A stretch of 64,000 nt of DNA from an uncultured Burkholderiales bacterium (GTDB taxonomy: Bacteria; Pseudomonadota; Gammaproteobacteria; Burkholderiales; Burkholderiaceae_C). The first letter of the stretch is position 1. Each line of letters starts with the position of its first letter. Below, in pieces: positions 53,251 through 62,224 of the stretch. The notes beneath the pieces are model-generated. The model searched no databases and was not told where the DNA came from. It saw only the letters and a list, made by a program, of their open reading frames with translations. The translations under genes were made by a program, and so were the position numbers. The stretch covers positions 1 through 64,000 of the forward strand of contig CAMFGY010000002.1 in assembly GCA_945952065.1 (NCBI GenBank). Reading direction: 5' to 3'.

Positions 53251-53522
53251 CAAATTGGATAATTGGTACGGCCCGGGGAGGCCCAGAGAGCGGAGTGCCG
53301 GCCGGCCTAGGCGCTTCGCGTCAGCACGTCGCGGCCGAGGCTCGAGTCACGGACTGCGCCCTGCCACGGATAGCTCCACGACATGCGACAGTGCCCAGGG
53401 CACTCCTGCATCCCTAACATTGATGTCGCCGACTGCTTGACCAAGCCATAGAGTCTCGGAAGCCGTAGCTGTATCGCCCCGATGAGGCGAAGGCTTCGTG
53501 CTTTTTCCCGATGGGAGGCATC

Positions 53523-54287
53523 ATGGGAATGATCAGCGACGCTGAAGTTAGCGACATCCTGGCCAAGCTCGCGGGGCAGTTGTTCCCGCTGGAGCGCTGG
53601 CTCAAGGACGGCCAGAAATACATCCCGCCCAATGCGAATGCTCTGCCCTGGCGGCGTGCCAATGCTGCGCTGTCGATCTCATCGCTCCGGACAATCGAGC
53701 GCCTGCAAAGGTTGATCGACGGCAGCGGTGGCGATGAGCACCTCCGCGCGCGTTGGAACAAGATCATGGCCGCGCCGCTCTGGATGGAGCCAAGCCTGAC
53801 CCGCCCCGCGGATTGGCGGACCCAGCGCAAGCTTGATGACCTGGCAGTCTTCGCGCCGGTCGACTCCGACAACTTCGTGATCGCCACGGACGACCCGAAG
53901 ACCAAGGTCAAGCGGCCCCGCGCAAGAGCTGAGTTCTACGCGGTCTGTTGGCCATTGCTCAAGGCGGCGCAAGCCGAGTGCCTGTTTCCCGATGACGCCA
54001 GCTGGTTCGACTTCGCGAAGAATCTCTACGCCGACGCGCTGTCGGCATGGCCGCCGACCGGGGCTGTGAAGTCCTCCGATTTCATCAGGCGCTTTGCCAA
54101 AGACGTGGCGATTTGCCTGCTCGATATGGAGAACCCCTTCTTTGCCGCCGATGACGAAGGCGACCTGTGGCAACGGGCCGTTCTGATCGAAGCAGGCGAG
54201 CATCGACATCGGCACAACGCCTACACGACAGAACAGGTGAAGACGGCCGTCAATCAGTTCGACGCCAAACTCACATCGTTGCTCTGA
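53523..54287 (+). CDS. Protein of unknown function preceding a GMC oxidoreductase
   Basis: The 254-residue cytoplasmic-looking protein has no signal peptide or membrane segment. Visible segments include MGMISDAEVSDILAKLAGQLFPLERWL, SSLRTIERLQRLIDG, WFDFAKNLYADALSAWPPTG and IRRFAKDVAICLLDMENPFF. I do not recognise a family. A small-subunit role for the GMC enzyme encoded 10 nt downstream, by analogy to gluconate 2-dehydrogenase subunit 3, is conceivable but not supported by a clear motif. GGGAGGCATC precedes the start at 53523; ATG at 53511 is also possible. Confidence 0.75.
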   Translation: MGMISDAEVSDILAKLAGQLFPLERWLKDGQKYIPPNANALPWRRANAALSISSLRTIERLQRLIDGSGGDEHLRARWNKIMAAPLWMEPSLTRPADWRTQRKLDDLAVFAPVDSDNFVIATDDPKTKVKRPRARAEFYAVCWPLLKAAQAECLFPDDASWFDFAKNLYADALSAWPPTGAVKSSDFIRRFAKDVAICLLDMENPFFAADDEGDLWQRAVLIEAGEHRHRHNAYTTEQVKTAVNQFDAKLTSLL

Positions 54288-54297
54288 AGGAGCCCCC

Positions 54298-56238
54298 ATG
54301 AGTCAACAACCGAACTTCGTGGTGGTGGGTTCAGGCGGCGGCGGCGGAACCATTGCGTGGCTGCTCGCCAAGGCCGGCTACAGCGTTACGCTGCTTGAAC
54401 AAGGGCCCGACATCACAAAGGATTTTGAAGGACGCCCGGGCCACTCAAAGGATCCCGACGGGTTCAATTCTTCGACCCACGTGGAAGAGTATTTCCGGCT
54501 GCGCCGGCCGGACCCAAAGCGCCGGCTGCGAGGTGACTACACGACCTTTCGGCGGACCGCAGAGGAGCCAGCGAAGCCCTTCGTGAACGGCTGGACAGGT
54601 TCGGTTCTCGGCGGGGGCACCACCATTTGGGGCACATGGTCGTACCGGCCGCTGCCGGTTGACTTCAAGCTCCGCACCCATTTCGCGCAGACAGGACAGC
54701 TCGCTCGGCTGGATCAGGAGGGTTATCAGGTCGTGGATTGGCCGGTCGACTACGCGGAGATGCTGCCCTACTATCGGGTGGCCGAGGCCTTGATGGGCGT
54801 GAGCGGCGATCGTGCTGCGATGAACCAGGCCCTGACCGAGAGTGCCTGGTACAAGTCCTTTGGGCATCCCTCGTACTTTGGCGACAAGGGGCTGTGGTTC
54901 GACGAGATGCCGCTGCCCTGCGGCCCTTACCCCATCACGCCCGTCGGCCAGTTCGCGTACCTTGGGATGGCGGCAGCCGGCATGCGACCCGTTTCACTGC
55001 CATGCGCCATCGTTCAACCCGGCAGTGCGCCGTATCAGACCCGAGAGAAGATCGCCTCAGTGCTGGCTGCATGGTCGTCCGGCGATCGTCCGGAGTTCTG
55101 GCGGCAGAAGGCGGAGGAGATCTGGAGCGATGCGAAGCGCAATGCCTGCAATATGTGTGGCTTCTGCGGCGAATACATCTGCTGGGGGAAGGAAGAAGCA
55201 CCGAAATTTGGCACACGTGTCACGACGCTGCGCGAACTGGCCAATCTGCATTCCCACGGCAAGGTGCACATGCTTTGCAATGCCAAAGCCGTCGAGGTGA
55301 TTTACGACCAGGCGGCGGCGCGTGCGACCGGTGTACGCTACCTCGACATCACCGACCCCGACCATCCAGTCGCCAAGGTTCAGCTGGCTGACAACGTGAT
55401 CGTATCGTGTGGGGCCATTCAAACCACGCGGCTGCTGCGCATGTCGGGGCCGCCCGAAGGTCTGGGCAATCGCGGCGATCAGCTTGGCAGGAATGCGACA
55501 TTCCATCTGTTCGGCCTGGGGGCCAAGATCACGCTCGACAAGGCCTTTCAGGGCATGGTGCACGGCGAATTTGGGCCGACAGGTAACGTCACGAGCTTTG
55601 AGCCCTATTTCCTGCAGGACCCGGCCAGCAAGGACTGGATCAAGGCAGGCACCTTGACCAGCACGGCAAAGAAGAATCCGTTGGAGAACGCGGCGGGCTA
55701 CTTTGACGGCGCTGCCGGCGCCGCGCTTGAGCCGCTCAAGACAATCGAGAAATACGCTCGATCGTTGGAGTTGCGGCTGACGGCCGACGATCTGCCGATG
55801 CCGCGAAATCGCGTCGACCTGGATCCTAAGTATGTTGATGAGTATGGCATCGCCACTGCTCGTGTAACGCGCGATCTTGGTCCGAATGAGTGGCGGATGT
55901 ACGGTCTGGCTCGACCGATGTTCGAAAGTGCGGTGGCCAAATTCCGCAAGAATGGCAACAAGAAGATCATCGAGTCGTTCGAGGTGTCACCAGCCATCAT
56001 CAATCTGATCGGTGATCACCAGATGGGGGCCTGCCGGATGGGGCCGGACGACGACACATCAGCTCATTCGGTGCTCGACTCGCATTGCCGCTTGCACGAC
56101 GCGAAGAACGTGTTCGTTGTGGACTCCAGCTTCATGCCCACAGGCTTTGGCTTGAACCCGATGCTGACGGTCGTCGCCAACGCGCTGAGGGTCGGTTCAT
56201 GGATCGTGCAGCAAGAGCGGCGCGGTCTGCTGACATAG
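54298..56238 (+). CDS. GMC-family FAD oxidoreductase with a Cys-rich insert
   Basis: The 646-residue flavoprotein has an N-terminal FAD motif (FVVVGSGGGGGTIAWLLAKAGYSVTLLEQG) and FAD-contact GWTGSVLGGGTTIWG. The C-terminal GMC signature has H in GDHQMGACRMG and N in GFGLNPMLTVVANALR, the usual catalytic His/Asn pair. Around residues 282-293 it has CNMCGFCGEYIC, like the cysteine cluster that binds a 3Fe-4S centre in membrane sugar dehydrogenases of this family. No signal peptide is visible. Substrate is unknown; an alcohol or sugar is typical. The gene is 10 nt after the unknown protein and 8 nt before the EEP gene, forming one operon. Confidence 0.85.
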   Translation: MSQQPNFVVVGSGGGGGTIAWLLAKAGYSVTLLEQGPDITKDFEGRPGHSKDPDGFNSSTHVEEYFRLRRPDPKRRLRGDYTTFRRTAEEPAKPFVNGWTGSVLGGGTTIWGTWSYRPLPVDFKLRTHFAQTGQLARLDQEGYQVVDWPVDYAEMLPYYRVAEALMGVSGDRAAMNQALTESAWYKSFGHPSYFGDKGLWFDEMPLPCGPYPITPVGQFAYLGMAAAGMRPVSLPCAIVQPGSAPYQTREKIASVLAAWSSGDRPEFWRQKAEEIWSDAKRNACNMCGFCGEYICWGKEEAPKFGTRVTTLRELANLHSHGKVHMLCNAKAVEVIYDQAAARATGVRYLDITDPDHPVAKVQLADNVIVSCGAIQTTRLLRMSGPPEGLGNRGDQLGRNATFHLFGLGAKITLDKAFQGMVHGEFGPTGNVTSFEPYFLQDPASKDWIKAGTLTSTAKKNPLENAAGYFDGAAGAALEPLKTIEKYARSLELRLTADDLPMPRNRVDLDPKYVDEYGIATARVTRDLGPNEWRMYGLARPMFESAVAKFRKNGNKKIIESFEVSPAIINLIGDHQMGACRMGPDDDTSAHSVLDSHCRLHDAKNVFVVDSSFMPTGFGLNPMLTVVANALRVGSWIVQQERRGLLT

Positions 56239-56246
56239 GAGCTTCC

Positions 56247-57347
56247 ATGAATTTGCGCATCGCGACCTTTAACGTCGAGAACCTGTTCACCCGCCCCAGG
56301 GCCATGATGGGCGATATGGGCCAAGCAGGTCAGGACGCCATCAATGCCAACGCTGAGTTGAACCACATCGTCAGCAAATCTGCCTACGATGCAGTCGACA
56401 AGGCCCGCTTGATCGAACTGGATCAGACCTACGGATTCAGCGCGTTGAACGCGCCGCCCAATGCGCTCGTCGTGCTGAACAAGATTCGCGGGCAGTTGTT
56501 TTCACGCTCCCAGGCCGGCGTGGTCACGGTGGTGGCAACAGGACGCAGCGATTGGACCGGATGGTTCTTTCTGCGGTCAGATGATGTGACTTGGGAGGCG
56601 ACATACAACACCGGCCGCGTGATCGCCGAGGTGGATGCGCACATCCAGATCTGTGTCGAGGTTGAAGACAGGCCGACCTTGCTCCGCTTCAACGAGCAGG
56701 TGCTGGCGGCCAAGTTCGACAAGGCCTTTCCGCACGTGATGCTGATCGACGGCAACGACGAGCGTGGCATTGATGTGGGGATCATGAGCCGTTATCCGAT
56801 CCGTTCAATCAGGAGCCATGTCGACGATGTGAATGCAAATGGCGACCGCACGTTTTCGAGAGACTGCCCGGAATATCTGATCGAGCTCCCAGGACAGCGT
56901 AAGGTCTTGATCCTGCCAAACCACTTCAAGTCAAAGCGGGGCGGCAATTCGCCATCGGCGCAAGTTCGACGGAAAGCGCAAGCCGACCGTGCGCACGCGA
57001 TCGCCAAAGCGGCCCTGGCGCAGACGCCATTGGTGCTCATCGCCGGCGATCTGAACGACACGCCAGACACGCCGCTCTTTTCATCGCTGTGGCAAGACGG
57101 ATTCGTGGACGTCCGTGACCATCCGTCTTATCCGACAGATCGACCCGGCACATTTGACACCGGGACCGCTGCGAACAAGATCGACTATCTGATCATGTCA
57201 CCCCAACTCAGATCCAAGCTCACGAACACCGGGATCGAGCGGCGAGGCTCCTATCACCCCCACACATGGGTCCCGTTTGATACGGTGACGAAGAAGGCCG
57301 ACGAGGCGTCGGACCATCACGCGGTATGGGCAGAGTTTTCGCTTTAG
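56247..57347 (+). CDS. Endonuclease/exonuclease/phosphatase-fold protein
   Basis: The 366-residue protein has the EEP-fold motifs MNLRIATFNVENLF (Asn and Glu for metal binding), VGIMSRYPI, LPNHFKS, IAGDLNDTPDTPLF and the terminal SDHHAVWAEF (catalytic Asp-His). No signal peptide is seen. The family includes nucleases, phosphodiesterases and lipid phosphatases, so the substrate is open. It is the third gene of the GMC operon. TAGGAGCTTCC supports the start at 56247. Confidence 0.85.
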   Translation: MNLRIATFNVENLFTRPRAMMGDMGQAGQDAINANAELNHIVSKSAYDAVDKARLIELDQTYGFSALNAPPNALVVLNKIRGQLFSRSQAGVVTVVATGRSDWTGWFFLRSDDVTWEATYNTGRVIAEVDAHIQICVEVEDRPTLLRFNEQVLAAKFDKAFPHVMLIDGNDERGIDVGIMSRYPIRSIRSHVDDVNANGDRTFSRDCPEYLIELPGQRKVLILPNHFKSKRGGNSPSAQVRRKAQADRAHAIAKAALAQTPLVLIAGDLNDTPDTPLFSSLWQDGFVDVRDHPSYPTDRPGTFDTGTAANKIDYLIMSPQLRSKLTNTGIERRGSYHPHTWVPFDTVTKKADEASDHHAVWAEFSL

Positions 57348-58082
57348 CTGGTGGTTTCTAAGACGCCGAACACCCGATCAACCTCGGGCACCGGTCGAAT
57401 TCATCTGGTTGTTGGTCTGCCGCAGCCCGATCATTCGCCTTCGTCCTGGAAAACCTGGTGAGCCTTAGAGCCCGGCAGGCACCGGCCACCGCTTGCTGCC
57501 GAGTTTATGAGAGGCGGATGGCTCGTTTCCATGGGCCGCCATCCAGCGCGGTTGCGCTCACTCTGCTTCGGCGCCGATGATAGCCTCCGGCTCCTGGCGA
57601 ACAGTTGACCTTCCTGCGGCCACGCCGCGCCCGCGGGCAGGCGCAACAACACCGCGACCGATCACCTCCTTTTGTTCGCGATCCACGGGGGCGTCAGTTG
57701 GCTGACCCGCGACGCATCGTGCAAACGCGTAGGTGGTTGCACGCCAGCCAGCAGGTTCAGTACCTCAACTGGGACGAAGGCAAGATGCGAGCGGCACGCG
57801 TCGTCGCCATGAAGGACCGTCGCATGATGGTGGCCATTGATCGCGCGCGTACTAACACTGCGAAGCCGCTCCGTTGCCCGGTGCTGCGCTGTCAAAGGGT
57901 CAAATTGCGCCCACCCAAAGTAGCCTCAACGGCCCTGGACGAGTGCTTCTTCCGGTAGATTGAACGCTGTTGGTTGTGTAATTTTTTCGAAGACTCGAAG
58001 CCATGAGTCTTTGCGATGGCAGCGTCCAACTACGCAGGCAGCAGTGCCTCTGGGTTACCGTGATATTGGTCGGGAAATAGAA
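57348..58082. other. Non-coding 0.7-kb stretch
   Basis: No gene is supported. Short frames on both strands (such as 57431-57652 and 57605-57958) have no recognisable domain or ribosome-binding site. The composition changes toward lower GC near 57960. It may be decayed mobile or gene DNA; nothing specific is identifiable by eye. Confidence 0.5.
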
Positions 58083-59309
58083 ATGAAGCTTTTGATCTAC
58101 CGCAGCCTGGTTCACATGCCCCATGCTGCCTCTATCCCCTTGGTGGGAATGTGCATTGCTCTATCACCGTGTATGTTGACCTACGCGCAGACTGCGCCAG
58201 CAGATTCGGCAAAGCCCCATGTGATCAGAAGCACCATTCCCGCGGACCAGGCCCGCGCTAATCTGGAGTTTGAGGTGGCGGCAAATGGTGGCTCTGGCAG
58301 CAAGCGGGAGAACATCTTGAGCTTTTCTTCGCTGCGGAGCACCGCTAGCATTTCGATGGTTAGCTTGATTGATCCTCTGCAGCGCGTGATATGGCGCAAG
58401 ACGCCAGAGGAGTTGGGCATCATTTCCCGGGATGTCTCTAGCCATCCTGAGTTAGGCGATGCCATCCTGTTGCCTGAGCTACGAGACGCGACACCAGGAC
58501 GCTGGCATTTGAGTCTTGAGCGCAATCTTCGCTCCACAGGAATTGTTCAAATTCTGTTTTCTTATCGACTGCTCCCCCGGTTCCAGCTGAGCATGGCGAA
58601 ATTGGATGCCAGTGTCGCTGCAGGCCAACCGTTTCTGATTGAGCTTAGGCCGACTGACTATGGCGCCCCGGTTGTAGGCTTGGGGAAAATCGAACTGAAC
58701 GTTTTCGATGCCAACGGGGCGCGGGTTGCTACACACGAAGCGCAGGAAAATGCGCGTTCACCGACAGGCATCCGGATCAACACGGAATCGGGGGTCTACA
58801 TTTCTCGCGTCAGCCTCGCCAAGGCTGGGGACTACCGGCTCGCAGCCCAACAGAACTTTCGAGGACGGTATGGGCCACTGAGTGCCTCCGCCGCAATGGG
58901 TTTGAAGACAGGTCTCAGCGGCGGCGCGGTGGCACTCAGCGATGTCCGACTTGAGACTCGGCCTGGAACCCCGGGGAGGGCCACGGCAACATGCGTCAGT
59001 GCAGTCATTTTTGACTTTGCGGTTGACGTGGCGTCTGCGGGCAATTACGTCAGCAATGTGGCACTGACGGCACAAGGCTCGACTGTGCACCGATTTGTCA
59101 GTGCATCCGCCCAACTTCCTGTTGGATCGGGCCAAATTTCGGTCAAGGCAAATGCAGCCACCTTGCTTGCCTTGGGGGCACCATTGACGCAACTGAGCCA
59201 GGTCGGGCTGATCCGCTATGGCGAAAACGGTGGGTTGATCGCAGAAGCAAAAGATGTACCCTTGACTGCGGCACAAAAAGACACATTGGCGCAAGTCTGC
59301 AAAGAGTAG
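58083..59309 (+). CDS. Unknown secreted protein
   Basis: The 408-residue protein has a signal peptide (about 1-35, ending LTYAQ). The rest is beta-rich: FEVAANGGSGSKRENILSF, GRWHLSLERNLRSTGIVQILFSYRLLPRFQLS, ESGVYISRVSLAKAGDYRL and SAGNYVSNVALTAQGS. It reads like repeated immunoglobulin-type sandwich domains of an exported protein, but no named family is recognised. Codon use is less GC-rich than its neighbours, hinting at separate ancestry. The ATG at 58083 starts the signal peptide. Confidence 0.7.
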   Translation: MKLLIYRSLVHMPHAASIPLVGMCIALSPCMLTYAQTAPADSAKPHVIRSTIPADQARANLEFEVAANGGSGSKRENILSFSSLRSTASISMVSLIDPLQRVIWRKTPEELGIISRDVSSHPELGDAILLPELRDATPGRWHLSLERNLRSTGIVQILFSYRLLPRFQLSMAKLDASVAAGQPFLIELRPTDYGAPVVGLGKIELNVFDANGARVATHEAQENARSPTGIRINTESGVYISRVSLAKAGDYRLAAQQNFRGRYGPLSASAAMGLKTGLSGGAVALSDVRLETRPGTPGRATATCVSAVIFDFAVDVASAGNYVSNVALTAQGSTVHRFVSASAQLPVGSGQISVKANAATLLALGAPLTQLSQVGLIRYGENGGLIAEAKDVPLTAAQKDTLAQVCKE

Positions 59310-59478
59310 GTTTCCAGGCTGAGATCAGTTCGCCGCGCATCCTCGTCAATGGCCAACGCAAAGGCAAGGGCTCCAAGACCCTCACGGGCTTCAAGCTCCA
59401 TCAGGGGATCCGACATGGCTACTGGCTTTGGTGCCAAAACGTTGAAGCAATCAGGCCTGCAGCGCGCTCATGCTTGAG

Positions 59479-59781
59479 CTAACGCTTTGCGAAACCTGTC
59501 TTCACGGTCGCACCGTCGTGCCCCTCATTGAGAAACTGCTGAGCCAAGGCAACTCCTTCCGGTGTGCCGTCCAGCACCCAGGTGTCGTGCTCGCAGGCTT
59601 CGCAATGCGCACCTCCTGCCAAGCGCATGCCAGGCATGCCTCGAACATCCATTGGGTGGATTTCTGTGAGTTCTGCCTGACAGTTATTGCAGGTTACCGA
59701 CGCGGGAAAAAGCGCGCGCTGCGCCGCTTGTGCTTCTGACTGTCGCTGCGAGGCAGAGCCTCGCCGTTTTGCTTCTCCCAT
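59479..59781 (-). CDS. MGEAKRR-type small protein with zinc-ribbon cysteines
   Basis: The 100-residue protein starts MGEAKRRGSASQRQ, a signature of a small conserved proteobacterial group. Two CxxC pairs follow (CNNC near residue 31 and CEAC near 60), suggesting a zinc ribbon. Function is unknown. It stands alone on the minus strand, converging with the unknown secreted protein. Confidence 0.75.
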   Translation of the reverse strand: MGEAKRRGSASQRQSEAQAAQRALFPASVTCNNCQAELTEIHPMDVRGMPGMRLAGGAHCEACEHDTWVLDGTPEGVALAQQFLNEGHDGATVKTGFAKR

Positions 59782-59911
59782 GAATCCGCCTCACACACCT
59801 GATTGATTTCCCCCGATTCTGACCCATAGCTGAACGCTTGAACGAGGCGGTCCCACCGCCCATCACTGATTCGGTCGCGCGATCGAAGTGACGGGGTGCA
59901 CCGCTCACGTG

Positions 59912-60310
59912 TCAGCCGCTCTCCCTGGACGTCCACCAATACCACGCGCCCCAACACGCCGCGAGCCAAAGCAGAACGATGAGCGCTGCACCTACCTTGC
60001 TGGTCGGCTTAGCCCCTTTGGACGCCATCCAATCGTCTGCCTGGCTGCGGCACTCCGCGAGGACGTCCGCCGGCAATAGCTTGATGGTCACCCATATCAA
60101 GCCCGGTAAAAGCAAGACATCGTCGACATAGCCCAACACCGGTATGAAGTCAGGAATCAGGTCAATGGGGCTGAGCGCGTACGCGACCACAAACACGCCG
60201 AGGGCCTTTGCGTACCACGGAGTGCGCGGATGCTTGCCCGCAAGCCATAGCGTCACGCCATCGCGCTTGATTCGCTTGGCCCAGGTCCTCAAACTGCTGC
60301 TGATACTCAT
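59912..60310 (-). CDS. YkvA-family membrane protein (DUF1232)
   Basis: The 132-residue protein has the DUF1232 core TPWYAKALGVFVVAYALSPIDLIPDFIPVLGYVDDVLLLPGLIWVTIKLLP. A second hydrophobic helix lies near the C-terminus (VGAALIVLLWLAACWGAWYWW). The role is unknown. The start at 60310 (MSISSSLRTWAKRIKRD) matches the family N-terminus; ATG at 60322 would add four residues. Confidence 0.87.
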   Translation of the reverse strand: MSISSSLRTWAKRIKRDGVTLWLAGKHPRTPWYAKALGVFVVAYALSPIDLIPDFIPVLGYVDDVLLLPGLIWVTIKLLPADVLAECRSQADDWMASKGAKPTSKVGAALIVLLWLAACWGAWYWWTSRESG

Positions 60311-61140
60311 GGGCCGTAGCATGCCATGACCTGTCTGCCTCAGGCCTGCACGCAGGCGCGGTGTCCGCTCGTGGGAGCGTCCGCCTCGTCAAGATGCCAT
60401 CGCTGGACGCCTACCTTCGAAAAGCTGCTTGCGTACAGCAAGGTCTCCATTTTCGTCCATGTCACCTACAGCTTTCGAGACGCGCCGCTCGCGGAGATGT
60501 TCGATGCCGTGGAGAGAGTTGCTCGCGATCCGGACGGGGCTGACTATGCAATTGATCGCAGATTCGATGCAGAAAGTGCCCGCCCTGCAGGAATCTATGG
60601 CCGCTACTGGCGCGACGGCGAATTCATCACTGTCTTCTTCGTCGTCATCGACATGCGGCTGGCCGGGCTTCGACGGGCCGTCAGCGCCCCTCAGATCTCG
60701 GTCTAATGGGCTGCCAACTCCTAGGCCACACTTACCCTGAGCACGTCCCAGGCTGACGGGCTGCCACGATCTTCGAGGCCCATTCGCCGTATCTTTCCGT
60801 CGCGTCTTGATGTGCTGCAGCGCGGCGAGCATGCACGTCTTGTTCCGAAGCGGTCATCTGCTCAGCAACCCTGGCCCACTTGGCGAAGGTCGATAGCGTC
60901 GAAACACCTTGCGCGTGTCCGCTGCTGGTCTGCCTCGGCACCATCACGACGCAATCGACTCGAGTAGCGATTGGGAACGCCACCACCACGGTTCCAGTTT
61001 TGATCATCATGCCCTGTGGAGCAAACCCCGCGTTGACTGTGGCGAACACCTGTGAGGAGAACAGGAGCCTCGCTACTGTTCTCCCACTGTAGGCATCGGT
61101 GACGTGCGCAGCCTCAACCTCAGACCCAGCCCATGCCTGA
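60311..61140. other. Region of 0.8 kb without a confident gene
   Basis: Open frames exist on both strands (for example 60326-60706 on plus and 60732-61205 on minus) but none shows a recognisable domain or a good ribosome-binding site. The minus-strand frame contains a plausible hydrophobic segment (GTVVVAFPIATRVDCVVMVP) and could be a small unknown protein or a decayed gene. Confidence 0.4.
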
Positions 61141-62217
61141 TCAGCGGCGGCGCCTCCACCACAGATAGATCCCACTTCCACACAACCCTGCAAGCGCGAG
61201 TCCAAGCAGGCCGTTCAGCACGGTATGCCCAAGACCGCCGAGTTCGCCGGTATGCAGGGGATAGATCACGCTGTAGGCACGCGCGCCAGGATCGAGTTCG
61301 TCCCAGCGATGCGTGGCCAGCACCTCACCGCTGCCCGGATGGAGCCATACCGAGCTCAAGCCGTTCGGATGCGGATCGTCAGCCAGCATCAGGCGCACGC
61401 GGATCGGCTTGCTCGAGCCGACCGGCACTTGCACATAGCCCACCGATGCACCGCCGAAACGCTCGCGCGCAGCATCGACCATGGCATCCAACGACGAGCC
61501 CTGCACCGGTGCCGGTGCCGCCAACCTCGGTACATGCGGGGGTGCCTTGGTCGGCTGGCCCGACAAGACGGCAACGGTCTGCGACAACGGGCGCCAGGCC
61601 ATATAGGCGCCGCTCAGCACTGGCACGGCAATCAGCAGGCCGAGCAGGGCACCGCCGCCGCGGTGCAGATCGAACAGCGCGCGCAGCGCGCCGCGATCGA
61701 GCGTCAGCACCAGGGCCTGCCGCCAGCGTTTGGGCCACCAAAGCACGAGGCCGCCGATCAGCAGCGCGAGATAGGCGAGCGCCAGCAGCGCCAGCAGCGG
61801 CTTGCCCGTCTCGTTCAGCAGCAGCGAGCTGTGGATCTCGAACAGCAGATTGAACGCGCCCTCATGTTCGCCGCGCCGCCCGAGTTCGCGCGCGTCTCGG
61901 GGATCGAGATAGATCGCGCCATCCCAGGGGCCGCGCACCGCGACGCGCAGGCTTTCGTCGGCCAGACGCGGCGGCCGAAAGGTCAGCGCGGCGCTTGGAC
62001 CGAACTCGGCGACGAGCCGCTGCCGCACCCGCTCAAGCAGATCGGTTGCGGCCGGGCCCGGCGCAACGACGAACAGCTCGGCATGGAGCCAGTGATCGAC
62101 CGGCTTGAGTACCACCAAGACCGACCCGAGCAAGGCCACCACGGCCAGCGGCAGGCCTAGCGCAAGCGCCAGCCAACGATGCAGCCGCAGCCACCAGCGG
62201 CGAAGTCTGCTTCCCAT
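61141..62217 (-). CDS. PepSY-domain membrane protein, TonB-receptor partner
   Basis: The 358-residue inner-membrane protein has about four helices and PepSY-associated patterns: RWWLRLHRWLALALGLPLAVVALLGSVLVV at the N-terminus, then LLFEIHSSLLLNETGKPLLALLAL and a C-terminal YPLHTGELGGLGHTVLNGLLGLALAGL. Conserved His residues in the helices suggest haem/electron transfer, as in ferric-siderophore reductases of this group. It follows the TonB-dependent receptor gene by 7 nt on the same strand, so it probably acts on the metal or cofactor imported by that receptor. Confidence 0.88.
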   Translation of the reverse strand: MGSRLRRWWLRLHRWLALALGLPLAVVALLGSVLVVLKPVDHWLHAELFVVAPGPAATDLLERVRQRLVAEFGPSAALTFRPPRLADESLRVAVRGPWDGAIYLDPRDARELGRRGEHEGAFNLLFEIHSSLLLNETGKPLLALLALAYLALLIGGLVLWWPKRWRQALVLTLDRGALRALFDLHRGGGALLGLLIAVPVLSGAYMAWRPLSQTVAVLSGQPTKAPPHVPRLAAPAPVQGSSLDAMVDAARERFGGASVGYVQVPVGSSKPIRVRLMLADDPHPNGLSSVWLHPGSGEVLATHRWDELDPGARAYSVIYPLHTGELGGLGHTVLNGLLGLALAGLCGSGIYLWWRRRR

Positions 62218-62224
62218 GCCGATC

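Noticed and set aside
53511-53522. Alternative ATG four codons upstream for the unknown gene at 53523
   Set aside because: The ATG at 53523 has a well-spaced GGGAGG, whereas the one at 53511 lacks a comparable site.
57431-57958. Short open frames on both strands in the 57.3-58.1 kb gap
   Set aside because: No ribosome-binding site, no domain, and conflicting overlapping frames; reported only as non-coding.
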